In this document: one piece after another, positions 1-8,959 of the stretch
Layout of the letters: every line of letters begins with the position of its first letter
Numbering within the stretch: the stretch's first letter is position 1
Assembly: GCF_014841105.1 (NCBI RefSeq)
Contig: NZ_JACYWE010000006.1
Span: 152,050-216,049 of the forward strand
DNA: 64,000 nucleotides
Reading direction: 5' to 3'
Source: Lolliginicoccus lacisalsi
GTDB lineage: Bacteria; Actinomycetota; Actinomycetes; Mycobacteriales; Mycobacteriaceae
Translations under genes and position numbers: made by a program
Notes under the pieces: model-generated
Database searches by the model: none
Told to the model about the DNA's origin: nothing
The model's input: the letters and a program-made list of their open reading frames with translations, nothing else

Positions 1-1040
1 GCGAGCTGCTTCGGGGGGCTCTTCATCAGGTACGAGGAGGCCGAGAACACTGGCCCGCCCACGCCGCGATCAAGGGCGATCTTGGCGGCACGCACGGCGT
101 CGATGATGATGCCGGCCGAGTTGGGGGAGTCCCACACCTCGAGCTTGTACTCAAGGTTGATGGGCACATCACCGAAGGCGCGGCCCTCGAGGCGCACGTA
201 TGCCCACTTGCGGTCATCGAGCCACTCGACGTAGTCGGAGGGTCCGATGTGGACGTTGCGGTCGTGGACCTTGCCGGACAGCGACCCGCTCAGGTTCGAG
301 GTGACGGCTTGCGTCTTGGACACCTTCTTGGACTCCAGGCGCTCGCGCTCGAGCATGTTCTTGAAGTCCATGTTGCCACCTACGTTGAGCTGGTAGGTGC
401 GGTCCAGCGCGACACCGCGGTCCTCGAAGAGCTTCGCCATGACGCGGTGCGTTATGGTGGCGCCGACCTGCGACTTGATGTCGTCGCCGACGATCGGGAT
501 GCCAGCGTCCTCGAACTTCTTCGCCCAGGCCGGGTCGGAGGCGATGAAGACGGGCAGCGCGTTGACGAACGCCACGCCAGCGTCGATGGCGCACTGCGCG
601 TAGAACTTGTCCGCCTCCTCGGAGCCCACGGGCAGGTAGGAGACGAGGACATCAGCCTTCGCGTCCTTGAGCGCCTGCACCACGTCGACGGACGCGGCGT
701 CGGAGAGCTCGATGGTCTCGGCGTAGTACTTGCCGATGCCGTCGAGGGTGGGCCCGCGCTGGACGGTGATGCCGGTGGGCGGCACGTCGGAGATCTTGAT
801 GGTGTTGTTCTCGCTGGCGTTGATGGCCTCGGACAGGTCGAACCCGACCTTCTTGGCATCGACATCGAACGCGGCGACGAACTCCACATCACTGATGTGG
901 TACTCGCCGAACTGCACGTGCATCAGTCCGGGGACGGTCGAGTTGGCGTCAGCGTCCTTGTAGTATTCGACGCCCTGCACAAGCGAGGAGGCGCAGTTGC
1001 CTACACCCGCTATGGCGACGCGTACCTTTTTCTCACCCAT
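1..1040 (-). CDS. ino1: Inositol-3-phosphate synthase (5' part, gene runs off the window)
   Basis: Converts glucose 6-phosphate to inositol 3-phosphate with NAD, the first step to phosphatidylinositol, mannosylated lipids and mycothiol in actinobacteria. Read on the minus strand from ATG at 1040, the product begins [20 protein letters not shown]. The GVGNCASSL segment is the NAD-binding loop typical of the short bacterial enzymes. About 346 codons lie in the window and family members are about 360 residues, so only the C-terminal end is missing. An AAGGAG ribosome site lies just upstream, inside the end of the PadR gene. The PadR stop codon sits within the ino1 start (ATGGGTGA), so the two genes overlap by 8 bases and are probably translationally coupled. 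PadR-ino1 adjacency is also found in mycobacteria (Rv0047c-Rv0046c, from memory). Confidence 0.93.
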   Translation of the reverse strand, partial: MGEKKVRVAIAGVGNCASSLVQGVEYYKDADANSTVPGLMHVQFGEYHISDVEFVAAFDVDAKKVGFDLSEAINASENNTIKISDVPPTGITVQRGPTLDGIGKYYAETIELSDAASVDVVQALKDAKADVLVSYLPVGSEEADKFYAQCAIDAGVAFVNALPVFIASDPAWAKKFEDAGIPIVGDDIKSQVGATITHRVMAKLFEDRGVALDRTYQLNVGGNMDFKNMLERERLESKKVSKTQAVTSNLSGSLSGKVHDRNVHIGPSDYVEWLDDRKWAYVRLEGRAFGDVPINLEYKLEVWDSPNSAGIIIDAVRAAKIALDRGVGGPVFSASSYLMKSPPKQL

Positions 1041-1620
1041 GGTCGGGTTCTCCTTCTGTCTGGTGAAGCTCGCTCGGTGGCGTTGTCGAGTTGTGGGACT
1101 GGGGGGCGGTCTCGGTGGAGATGAGCTCGTTGAGCCATCGGACCTCGCGCTCGCTCGATTCGAGCGAGAGCTGGTGGAGCTGCCGGGTGTACCGGTCATG
1201 CCCGCTCATGCGGGCGATGGTCTCGCGGAGGCTCTCGCGGCGTTCCTCGACCTGACGCCGGCGGCCCTCGAGGATGCGGATCCTCGCATCGGCCGGTGTG
1301 CGGTTGAAGAACGCCAGGTGGACCCCGAAGCCGTCGTCGCTGTAGTTCTGCGGGCCCGTGTTGGCGACGAGGTCGGCGAAGCGGGCGTGCCCTGCCTCGG
1401 TGACCTCGTAGACCTTCCGGGCGCGCCGGCGCAGCCCCTGGCCCTCGTTGAGGGGATCCTCAGCGATAAGGCCATCCGCCTGCATGCGGCGGAGGGTGGG
1501 GTACAGCGAGCCGTACGAGAACGCGCGGAACGGACCAAGGAGCTCGGTCAGGCGCTTGCGCAGCTCGTACCCGTGCATGGGGGACTCCTTGAGGAGGCCT
1601 AGCACTGCAAGCTCTAGCAC
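1033..1620 (-). CDS. PadR-family transcriptional regulator
   Basis: A 195-residue regulator, probably a repressor of itself and of ino1. The N-terminal winged helix is clear: [19 protein letters not shown] followed by [18 protein letters not shown], with the usual Tyr/Leu recognition-helix pattern. The C-terminal half (residues about 95-180) is Arg/Glu-rich and should form the long dimerisation helices of PadR subfamily 1. The start is GTG at 1620, preceded by GAGGGGGAG. The gene overlaps ino1 by 8 bases. Palindromes upstream of it (1655-1699) are candidate operators. The ligand cannot be read from the sequence. Confidence 0.9.
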   Translation of the reverse strand: MLELAVLGLLKESPMHGYELRKRLTELLGPFRAFSYGSLYPTLRRMQADGLIAEDPLNEGQGLRRRARKVYEVTEAGHARFADLVANTGPQNYSDDGFGVHLAFFNRTPADARIRILEGRRRQVEERRESLRETIARMSGHDRYTRQLHQLSLESSEREVRWLNELISTETAPQSHNSTTPPSELHQTEGEPDHG

Positions 1621-1654
1621 GGCTCCCCCTCACTGGTCCCGGTGTGATAGATAC

Positions 1655-1699
1655 CGCTGCTTGTGCAGCGATGCGATAACCAACTGTATCGCAGCGATA
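1655..1699. promoter_or_regulatory. Two palindromes between padR and the DUF5318 gene, candidate PadR operators
   Basis: In the 280-base gap before padR I see CGCTGC-TTGT-GCAGCG (1655-1670) and TATCGC-A-GCGATA (1687-1699). Both have perfect 6-base arms and share the GCAGCGAT string. The region is more AT-rich than its surroundings. Autoregulation by PadR is inference. No other feature was seen between 1700 and 1900. Confidence 0.45.
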
Positions 1700-1900
1700 T
1701 ATTCGATGCACGTAATTGTTGGCCTCGTCATAACCCTGCCGCCATGATGTGTCAACCGTCACGCCATGGTCCTGTCACCCGAGTTCCCCGGGCACTGGAA
1801 GGCGCGCCGAGAGGCAGTGCCACCCGTCACACCAGTGCCCGGGCATGCAAAGGGCCACCAGGCGGAGTGGCCCGCGGGGCGCCGACGTACTCTGGTATCC

Positions 1901-2320
1901 GTGCGATCGCAGCGGCAGACCGTGGACTACGCGCTCCAGCGTCGCTCCGTTCTCGCCGACGTCTACGCGGGGAGGACCGGAGTCGCCGCCGCCTGCGATG
2001 CCAGCCCCTACCTCCTGCGGGCAGCGAAGTTCCACGGGCGCCCCAGCGAGGTTGTCTGCCCGATCTGCCGTAAGGAACAACTCACCCTCGTATCGTGGGT
2101 ATTCGGTGATCGGCTCGGAACGGTCTCGGGATCGGCGCGCAGCGACGAGGAGATCTCAAGGCTCGCGCTGGTGCAGGAGGAGTTCACGGTGCATATCGTG
2201 GAGGTGTGCCGGACATGCGGATGGAACCACCTCGTGCAATCCCACGTGCTGGGCGAGGCACCGCCGCGCCGATCCCGCCGCAAGCAGACGCGTCCATCGG
2301 CCCGCACCGCGAGCGAATAG
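1901..2320 (+). CDS. DUF5318 family zinc-ribbon protein
   Basis: A 139-residue cytoplasmic protein of unknown function, conserved in Mycobacteriales next to the ponA1 gene. The open frame extends upstream to 1766. I choose GTG at 1901 because family members begin near VRSQRQTVDYALQRRSVL and because the upstream part has no conserved look. Two CxxC pairs (CPIC and CRTC) about 60 residues apart probably bind zinc. The C-terminus is basic (RRSRRKQTR). The PBP gene starts 39 bases downstream, so the two are probably co-transcribed, which hints at a role in envelope growth or division. Confidence 0.8.
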   Translation: MRSQRQTVDYALQRRSVLADVYAGRTGVAAACDASPYLLRAAKFHGRPSEVVCPICRKEQLTLVSWVFGDRLGTVSGSARSDEEISRLALVQEEFTVHIVEVCRTCGWNHLVQSHVLGEAPPRRSRRKQTRPSARTASE

Positions 2321-2359
2321 CCGCACCATGAGCGCCACCGCAAGAACGGGAGTCCAGAA

Positions 2360-4780
2360 GTGAGCTCGACGAAGAAGCCCTCGACGAGGGCCGGCGCAGC
2401 CCGTCGCAAGAAGTCACGGGCCGGCATGGCCCTGCGGCTCCTCGCGGTCGCGCTCGTCCTGATCATCATCATCCCGATCGCCACGTTCATGGTCTTCTAC
2501 ATGGCGGCGAGCGTTCCCCGGCCCGGCGATATCGAGAACAACCAGGTAGCCACCATCTATATGGATGATGGCGAGACCGAGCTCGCGCGCATCGTGCCGC
2601 CGGAGGGCAATCGCACCGAGGTCACGATCGACGAGATCCCCCAGCACATGCTCGATGCCGTCATCGCCGCCGAGGACCGGAACTTCTATACCAACCCCGG
2701 GTTCTCGGTCACCGGCCTCGCCCGCGCGGTGCGCGACAACCTGCTGGGAAGCGACAACGCCGGTGGTGGCTCCACCATCACCCAGCAGTACGTCAAGAAC
2801 GCGCTCGTCGGCTCCGAGCGGACCCTCACCCGCAAGCTGCGGGAGCTCGTGATCGCGACGAAGATGTCCCGAGAGTGGGCGAAGGACGACATCCTCCTTG
2901 CCTACCTGAACACGATCTACTTCGGTCGTGGCGCCTACGGCATCTCCTCGGCCGCGGACTACTACTTCGACAAGGACGTCTCCGCGCTCACGCCCGAGGA
3001 GAGCGCGGTCCTCGCCGCGGTCGTCCAGCAGCCCTCGCGCCTCGATCCCGCCCTCAACCGCGAGGAGGCCGAGCGGCGATGGGGCTACGTGCTCGACGGC
3101 ATGGTGGAGATCGGCTCCCTGAGCGCCTCCGAGCGAGCCGCTGCCCAGTACCCCGAGGTGCTGGCCCTCGACGAGATTGGCGACGAGAATATCACGCCGG
3201 GACCCAACGGGCTGATCCGCACCCGTGTCATCAATGAGCTGCGATCGCTTGGCATCAACGAGACAACCCTCAACACGCAGGGCCTGCAGATCACTACCAC
3301 CATCGATTCGCTCGCCCAGGACGCTGCCGTCAATGCCGTGGATAACACGCTTTCCGCGCAGCCCGAGAACCTGCGCTCCGCGGTCGTCTCGGTCGACCCC
3401 CGATCCGGTGCCGTGCGTGCCTACTACGGCGGCGAGGACGGAGCTGGCTTCGACTACGGCCACGCACCGCTGCAGACCGGCTCCACGTTCAAGGTATTCG
3501 CCATGCTCGCGGCGCTCGATCAGGGCATCCCGGTCACCCAGCCCTACGACAGCAGCCCGCTGACCCTCAATGGCATCACCATCAACAACGTCGACAACGC
3601 GAGCTGTGGCCGCTGCTCCATGGGCGAGGCGCTGAAGCAGTCGTTGAACACGTCCTTCTACCGCGTCATGCTTTCCCTGGACAACGGCCCGCGTGACGTG
3701 AAGGAGGCGGCCCACGAGGCCGGGATCCCGCGCGAGATCCCGGAGCTCGACTACGAGGTACTCACCGAGCAGGGAGATGCGCCCAACAACGGCATCGTGC
3801 TCGGCCAGTACCAGGTGCGTCCCATCGACATGGCCTCCGCGTACGCGACGATCGCCGCTTCCGGCATCTACCACGAGCCGTACTTCGTCGAGCGCGTTGT
3901 CGACGCCGAGGGCCGGCTCCTCTTCGAGCGCGACGAGCCCGACGGCGAGCGGCGCCTGCGCGAGGCGGTCGCCGACAACGCCACCTCAGCCATGGAACCG
4001 ATCGCCGCCTACTCCAACGGCAACGCCCTCGCAGGTGGCCAGCCGTCCGCCTCGAAGACGGGCACCACCCAGCTCGGCGACACCGGCAACAACCGTGATG
4101 CCTGGATGGTCGGCTACACCCCCTCCCTGTCCACCGCGGTGTGGGTCGGCACCAACGATGGCGAACCACTCCTGACGTCGTGGGGCGGCCAGGTCTACGG
4201 CTCCGGGTTCCCCTCCACCATCTGGAAGCGGACCATGGACGGCGCCCTCATCAACACCCCCTGGGAGGACTTCCCCGAGCCCGACCCGATCGGCGGGGTC
4301 GCGGGCCTGCCCGTCTTCGTGCCGCCCACCACGACCGAGGAGGAAGAGGAGGAAGAGGAGGAAGACGAGGAGCCGGAGGAGACCGAGACCACCGACGTCT
4401 CTGTCCCGATCGCTCCCGGCTTGACCATCGAGATCCCCCTGCCCAGCGGCCCTGGAAACGGTGGGCAGGACCCCGGCGGGCAGGACCCCGGCGGCCCCGG
4501 TGGCGAGGGAACCCCTAGCGCGCCAGGGCAGGGCGGTGGTGGGACCACCGAGGGTGGCGAGGCAGGCACCAACCAGCAGGAGAACCCTGGCGTTGGCGGC
4601 GGACCGGTCTCCACCCGCAATCCCGCCAGCAGCCAGGTCACGAGCACCGCGCCGGCTCCAGCGGGCGATCAACCCGACGATGTGACCGAACCCTCGAGCC
4701 AGCCGCTCACCACGGCCGCGAGCGAGCCGACGGACGACGATGAGCAAGCAGCCCAGGCCGTCGAGGCCGGCACGGGCTAG
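2360..4780 (+). CDS. ponA: Class A penicillin-binding protein (bifunctional transglycosylase/transpeptidase)
   Basis: Polymerises lipid II into glycan strands and cross-links the peptides at the outer face of the membrane. It has 806 residues from a GTG start. A basic cytoplasmic tail is followed by one membrane segment (about 24-50). The GT51 domain holds the catalytic EDRNF at 105-109 and GGGSTITQQ near 135-143. The transpeptidase domain holds Ser375 in STFK, SLN near 429 and KTG near 565. The C-terminus is unusual: an acidic Glu-run at about 658-675 is followed by a Pro/Gly/Gln-rich, low-complexity tail of over 100 residues, probably in the wall. Position after the DUF5318 gene and before a GT87 gene matches PonA1 in mycobacteria. 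Confidence 0.96.
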   Translation: MSSTKKPSTRAGAARRKKSRAGMALRLLAVALVLIIIIPIATFMVFYMAASVPRPGDIENNQVATIYMDDGETELARIVPPEGNRTEVTIDEIPQHMLDAVIAAEDRNFYTNPGFSVTGLARAVRDNLLGSDNAGGGSTITQQYVKNALVGSERTLTRKLRELVIATKMSREWAKDDILLAYLNTIYFGRGAYGISSAADYYFDKDVSALTPEESAVLAAVVQQPSRLDPALNREEAERRWGYVLDGMVEIGSLSASERAAAQYPEVLALDEIGDENITPGPNGLIRTRVINELRSLGINETTLNTQGLQITTTIDSLAQDAAVNAVDNTLSAQPENLRSAVVSVDPRSGAVRAYYGGEDGAGFDYGHAPLQTGSTFKVFAMLAALDQGIPVTQPYDSSPLTLNGITINNVDNASCGRCSMGEALKQSLNTSFYRVMLSLDNGPRDVKEAAHEAGIPREIPELDYEVLTEQGDAPNNGIVLGQYQVRPIDMASAYATIAASGIYHEPYFVERVVDAEGRLLFERDEPDGERRLREAVADNATSAMEPIAAYSNGNALAGGQPSASKTGTTQLGDTGNNRDAWMVGYTPSLSTAVWVGTNDGEPLLTSWGGQVYGSGFPSTIWKRTMDGALINTPWEDFPEPDPIGGVAGLPVFVPPTTTEEEEEEEEEDEEPEETETTDVSVPIAPGLTIEIPLPSGPGNGGQDPGGQDPGGPGGEGTPSAPGQGGGGTTEGGEAGTNQQENPGVGGGPVSTRNPASSQVTSTAPAPAGDQPDDVTEPSSQPLTTAASEPTDDDEQAAQAVEAGTG

Positions 4781-4798
4781 TGGATCCCAGGAGCTCGG

Positions 4799-6412
4799 GT
4801 GCCTGACGCAGCAGGCGCTCGGTCGGCCGCGGCACCAGGGCTGGGCCCCGAGCAGCGCGACCGGCCCACCCTCGCCCACCCCGCGGTGGCCAGGCTGAGC
4901 ACCGCGATAGGTGGGCCCGTGGGCCAGCACGCCCACGTGGGCGGCGCGAGGTTCTGGACACCGCTGCGGGTGGTGCTGGCGCTCGCCGTGCTCGTGCTCG
5001 CCCTCTCCTGGGCAGGGAAGGCAGCGTGCATCCAGCAGTATCCCGGTGGCCCCGATGGGGAGATGGTCCTCGACTGGCGGGACAGCCGCCAGTACGTGGC
5101 CCTGTGCTACTCCGACACCGTGCCCCTCTACGGCGCGCACCAGCTCAATGAGCTCGCGCTTCCCTACAAGACATCCTGGGAGCAGGAGAACCCCGACGGC
5201 ACCGTGGAGCTCCGGTACATGGAGTATCCCGTCATCACCGGCATGTATCAGTACGCTGCCGCAGTGGTGGCTAGCGTGTGGTCCGAGGGCGCGCGGCAGG
5301 GATGGCTGCCCGGCGCGCTCCCGGTCGTCCTCTACTTCAACGTCGTCGCGCTCGGTCTCGCCGTGGCCTGGCTGCTCACCGTGCGCTGCACCATGGCGCT
5401 CGCTGGGCGCCGGCCCTGGGATGCCGTTCTCGTCGCGCTCTCGCCGATCGCGGTGGTGCATGCCTTCACCAACTTCGACGCGATCGCCACAGCGCTGACC
5501 ATGCTTGCCCTGCTCGCCTGGAGCCGAGGCCGGCCAGCCACATCGGGGCTGCTCATCGGCGTCGGTGCCGCAACGAAGCTCTATCCCTTGTTCCTGGTGG
5601 GCGCGCTGCTGGTGCTGTGCCTGCGCACCGGGCGGCTGGGAAAATGGGCGCGCATGCTGGTCGCGGCGATCGCCGCATGGCTGGCGGTGAACCTGCCAGT
5701 GCTCGCGCTGTACCCGCAGGGCTGGCTGGAGTTCTTCCGGCTCAACAACGAGCGCGGCATGGATCCCGATTCGCTCTACAACGTGGTCCGGTCGTTCACC
5801 GGCTGGCCGGGGTTCGACGGCGAGCTAGCGGCGGGGGAGAGCCCCGAGCTCCTGAATGCCGTCTCGCTGGGCGCCTTCCTGCTGGTATGCGTGGCGGTGG
5901 CGATCGTCGCCCTGACCGCTCCGCGGAGGCCCCGCGTGACGCAGTTGATGTTCCTGCTCGTGGTCGGGTTCCTGATCACCAACAAGGTCTGGAGCCCGCA
6001 GTTCTCGCTATGGCTGGTCCCGCTGGCCGTGCTCGCGGTGCCACGCTATCGGTTGCTGCTGGCCTGGATGGCCATCGATGCCCTGGTGTGGGTGCCGCGC
6101 ATGTACTACTACCTCGGCACCGGGAGCAACGGGCTGCCGGAGCAGTGGTTCACCGCCACGGTCGTGCTCCGCGATATCGCGGTGCTGGTGGTGTGCGCCG
6201 TGGTGGTGCGGCACATCTATCGCCCGGGGGAGGACCGGGCGCGCCAGCATGGCGAGGACGATCCCGCGGGCGGGGTGCTCGATCATGCGCCCGACGCCCC
6301 ACCGGCCTGGCTGCCGGGCTGGCTGCGCCCTCGTGGGTTCCAGCCGTGGCAGGCCCGCAGGGCGGAGGCGGACCGCGAACCCGTGGCGGTCGATCCCGGG
6401 AATCGGTGCTAG
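4799..6412 (+). CDS. GT87 (DUF2029) integral membrane glycosyltransferase
   Basis: A polytopic membrane protein of 537 residues, of the polyprenyl-phosphate-sugar dependent GT-C class that includes mycobacterial mannosyltransferases. The start is GTG with AGGAG 6 bases upstream. After a first hydrophobic segment comes a large outer loop with CYSDTVPLY and YMEYPVITG. The last of these is a Y-P-x-x-T/S-G motif shared with the second GT87 protein in this window (YPVLSG). Many further hydrophobic helices follow, with ATKLYPLFLVGALL as the conserved K-Y/L-P motif. The C-terminal 60 residues are polar and cytoplasmic. It corresponds in position to Rv0051. Its stop overlaps the stop of the convergent downstream gene. 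Confidence 0.85.
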   Translation: MPDAAGARSAAAPGLGPEQRDRPTLAHPAVARLSTAIGGPVGQHAHVGGARFWTPLRVVLALAVLVLALSWAGKAACIQQYPGGPDGEMVLDWRDSRQYVALCYSDTVPLYGAHQLNELALPYKTSWEQENPDGTVELRYMEYPVITGMYQYAAAVVASVWSEGARQGWLPGALPVVLYFNVVALGLAVAWLLTVRCTMALAGRRPWDAVLVALSPIAVVHAFTNFDAIATALTMLALLAWSRGRPATSGLLIGVGAATKLYPLFLVGALLVLCLRTGRLGKWARMLVAAIAAWLAVNLPVLALYPQGWLEFFRLNNERGMDPDSLYNVVRSFTGWPGFDGELAAGESPELLNAVSLGAFLLVCVAVAIVALTAPRRPRVTQLMFLLVVGFLITNKVWSPQFSLWLVPLAVLAVPRYRLLLAWMAIDALVWVPRMYYYLGTGSNGLPEQWFTATVVLRDIAVLVVCAVVVRHIYRPGEDRARQHGEDDPAGGVLDHAPDAPPAWLPGWLRPRGFQPWQARRAEADREPVAVDPGNRC

Positions 6413-7245
6413 GGGCATGCCGAGCGTGGCACGCGCCGCGGTTCGGCCGGACCATCGCTAGCGAGCGCATCGATCGCGAGGAGCTGTGCCACCGGGTCGG
6501 CGGCGAGGGTCTGGAAGGAGACCTCGCCGGTGCTGACGAAGGTGTCCCAGGTGGCTTGCAAGGCCAGGGCCTCCGGGAAGTAGGGCCCGCACACGTCCTG
6601 GGTGCGGACGATCCGCAGGGGAGATTCTGGCTGGGGCAGGAGATCATCGACAGTGTGCGCCACGCCGGCCGCATCGGTGCCGCTGACGATGAAGGTCGTC
6701 TCGAGCCCAGTGGACCGGGCGTTGCTCAAAGTCGTGCGGTTCCGGGGGTCTAGGTCCGGGGAGATCGCCACAAGATCCTTGACGACATGTGCCGCAGCGG
6801 GCCATTTCCCGATCGCGAGAATGCTGGGAAGGGCTCCGGATCCAATAGTAACAATACTGATTTTGTCACTATGGATTTCGATCATGGCCCGCAGGGTGTC
6901 GAATACATGCCGGCTTGCTCGGGAGGAATCGGTGGCTGCATTGCGGGGGACCGTGAGAATGCATGTAGTGTGCCCGGCATTGACCAGTTCCGCGATGAGA
7001 GGATGGTCGCGCGGGATCCCGGTTTCGGTCGGTGGCACGAGCAGGACGGGCTCGCGCATCGTGTCGGGGGCCATAGTGAGATCCGCGTCGCAGTGGACCG
7101 CCGCGTGCTTCCTGGGGTCGGACTGGCGGCCGGGCTCGGCGAGCGCGAGGCTGTGCGAGGTGGCCAGGATCGTGGCGAGGACCGCGGCACTGGCGCACGC
7201 GAGGATGCTCCGGCGCCGGATTGGCGGCACTTTCTCCTGCTGCAC
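6409..7245 (-). CDS. Secreted lipase-like protein with an apparently broken catalytic triad
   Basis: An exported protein of about 278 residues in the alpha/beta hydrolase fold, most like actinobacterial secreted lipases of the CalB type. Shared features include PVLLVPPTETG (usually a HGTG loop), a central strand-turn, DLVAISPDLDPRN, VSGTDAAG and the tail ADPVAQLLAIDALASDGPA. The nucleophile elbow, usually GHSQG, reads TIGSG, so the Ser position is Gly. The usual DH before the tail reads SFQ, so the His seems lost too. I infer a non-catalytic member. A basic RRR plus hydrophobic stretch and ALA-EP form a Sec signal peptide. I prefer GTG 7245 (GGAGG 5 bases upstream) to GTG 7257. The stop overlaps the convergent GT87 gene by 4 bases. 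Confidence 0.6.
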   Translation of the reverse strand: MQQEKVPPIRRRSILACASAAVLATILATSHSLALAEPGRQSDPRKHAAVHCDADLTMAPDTMREPVLLVPPTETGIPRDHPLIAELVNAGHTTCILTVPRNAATDSSRASRHVFDTLRAMIEIHSDKISIVTIGSGALPSILAIGKWPAAAHVVKDLVAISPDLDPRNRTTLSNARSTGLETTFIVSGTDAAGVAHTVDDLLPQPESPLRIVRTQDVCGPYFPEALALQATWDTFVSTGEVSFQTLAADPVAQLLAIDALASDGPAEPRRVPRSACP

Positions 7246-7264
7246 GACATCCTCCACCTTGAGA

Positions 7265-7280
7265 TGTGTTCTATGTCACA
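7265..7280. promoter_or_regulatory. Candidate CRP/GlxR-type site
   Basis: TGTGTTCTATGTCACA matches the TGTGA-N6-TCACA pattern of CRP-family regulators with one mismatch. It lies 20 bases upstream of the lipase-like gene start, where a bound protein would most likely repress. The rest of the gap to 7608 is AT-richer and serves two divergent genes. I saw no gene in it. Confidence 0.4.
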
Positions 7281-7608
7281 CTATCAGCCGTGTTGCTGTA
7301 GCGAGTTGATTCATCTCAACTACCCCGACGGTGCGCTTCCGAAACAAGCCGGTCGCGCTGCCGGCCCCTGCTGGCCCCGCGCGGGGGTGGCGTCGCCACG
7401 GATCGATCGCCGCCGCGGCCGTGTAGGCAATTGGAATGACAAAGCTTCTAGGGTATTGCGCCACCGGCGGGAGGCGCGTTCACTATATGTGCGCCGAGAA
7501 CTGCTTCTACCCGGGGAAGATCATTATCTGGTCAATTTCCCCATGGCAAGCGCACGCAAATTTCCAGTCGCTTTAGCGAGAAAATCTCTTGACCGAGAGG
7601 TGTGATAG

Positions 7609-8241
7609 TTGTTCACGGACGAATTGAGCAAGGTCCGAGGGAAGATCGGCATCGCGGGGCGGGGGGATTTCATCGATGACGCCGTATGCGCGCTCCTCGC
7701 CACCGAGGGCTTCCACGCCACCACCCAGATCCGTCGCGAGCCCGCCAGCCGCTTCGACCTGATCGTCATCCGGCCCCCGGACGCCTACCGCGGCCCCGAC
7801 CACTTCACCACCGTGGCGGCCGCAGCGCCACGGCACCTCGTCCTTGGCCAGCCCGACCCAGCAACGATCGCCAGGTTCCCCGCGGCGCGCTGGCTGCCCA
7901 GCAATGTGGACGGGTCGACCTTCCTCGCCACCGTGACCGAGCTCATCGGCAGGCCCCATCCCGCGCCAGCACCTCGTCGCAAGCCTGCTCTCTCCGCCCG
8001 TGAGCGTGCCGCCGTCGTCCACTACTCGCTCGGCATGACGGTCCGGCAGGTCGCCGTCGAGCTCGGCGTGGCCCCCACCACGGTGTCCACGCACCTCGAT
8101 CGGGCGCGGGCGAAGTATGTCGCCGCTGGCCGCGGAGCGGAAGGCAAGATCGGGCTGCTGCGATGCGCCCTCGAGGACGGACTGATCCCTTGCCCGTGCC
8201 ACCGCGGCACGGCCTCTGCCGCTGGCCTCGTGATCGGCTAG
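7609..8241 (+). CDS. LuxR-type regulator with a degenerate receiver-like N-terminus
   Basis: A 210-residue DNA-binding protein. The C-terminal LuxR/GerE helix-turn-helix is clear: LSARERAAVVHYSLGMTVRQ then VAPTTVSTHLDRARAKY. The N-terminal 110 residues look like a receiver fold (GKIGIAGRGDFIDDAVCALL, FDLIVIRPPDAY), but the acidic pocket and phospho-acceptor Asp are absent, so phosphorylation is unlikely. The C-terminal end, CALEDGLIPCP, is closely similar to RAVEDGWLPIP in the convergent regulator at 8279-8959. The two are paralogues. The start is TTG at 7609 with GAGAGG 8 bases upstream. Targets are unknown. Confidence 0.72.
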   Translation: MFTDELSKVRGKIGIAGRGDFIDDAVCALLATEGFHATTQIRREPASRFDLIVIRPPDAYRGPDHFTTVAAAAPRHLVLGQPDPATIARFPAARWLPSNVDGSTFLATVTELIGRPHPAPAPRRKPALSARERAAVVHYSLGMTVRQVAVELGVAPTTVSTHLDRARAKYVAAGRGAEGKIGLLRCALEDGLIPCPCHRGTASAAGLVIG

Positions 8242-8278
8242 GACGCCCACGCCTGCCCGGATGGCACCGGCTGGACGG

Positions 8279-8959
8279 TCACGGCTCCCGATGCTCGGGA
8301 ATCGGCAACCACCCATCCTCCACGGCACGCTTGAACAAGTCCGTCTTGGTGGGAGCAGGACGCCCTGCCTCCGAGTACTTCTGCCGGATCCGGCCCAGGT
8401 AGTCATGCACTGTCTGCTCGGCGAGGCCTGTCAGGTGCGCCACGCGAGCCGCTTTCTCCCCGGAGGCGTACAGCGCGAGGACCTCCTGCTGGCGGGGGCT
8501 CAGGCCCACATCCGGCAACTGCGGATCACCGTCGATCGCCGCCGCCCAATCCGTGGTGACCACCTGCTGCCCGGCCGCGGCCATGCGCATCGCCTCGACG
8601 ACAGCATGCGCCGGCTCGGACTTGCGCACCACGCCGAGAACACCAGCCCGGGCCGCGGAACGCACCAGGTAGGGATTCTCCGCGCCCGTGAAAGCAAGCA
8701 CCGGCTTGCCATGCTCGTGCAGCGTCGTCACGTTGCTCATCGGGGACGAGCCATCGCCGAGCCGCAGGTCCAGCACGACCAGGTCCAACTCGTCGATCCG
8801 TGGCAGCAGATCCTGCACCGTGCTGGCGGTCACCACGAGCGAGAGGTCGGGCACCTCGGCGAGGATCGTTGCGAGCCCGATGGCCACGGACTCATGGTCC
8901 TCGATCAAGCCGATCGCGCGAACCGGCGTCGATGTCGCTGGCTCGGCATCCTCGGGCAT
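8279..8959 (-). CDS. NarL/FixJ-type response regulator
   Basis: A 226-residue regulator with an intact receiver domain: IGLIEDHESVAIGL (acidic pocket), LDLVVLDLRLGDG (phospho-acceptor Asp), LAFTGAE (Thr switch) and VVRKSE (Lys). A LuxR helix-turn-helix follows (LSPRQQEVLALYASGEKAAR). The start codon overlaps the stop of the upstream GT87 gene (TGATG), so they form one transcript. An alternative GTG lies one codon upstream. There is no histidine kinase beside it. The convergent gene at 7609 encodes a paralogue that lacks the receiver chemistry. Confidence 0.85.
   Translation of the reverse strand: MPEDAEPATSTPVRAIGLIEDHESVAIGLATILAEVPDLSLVVTASTVQDLLPRIDELDLVVLDLRLGDGSSPMSNVTTLHEHGKPVLAFTGAENPYLVRSAARAGVLGVVRKSEPAHAVVEAMRMAAAGQQVVTTDWAAAIDGDPQLPDVGLSPRQQEVLALYASGEKAARVAHLTGLAEQTVHDYLGRIRQKYSEAGRPAPTKTDLFKRAVEDGWLPIPEHREP

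Noticed and set aside
249-1124. 291-codon plus-strand open frame at the window start
   Set aside because: It is antisense to ino1, whose minus-strand product is clearly the NAD-dependent synthase.
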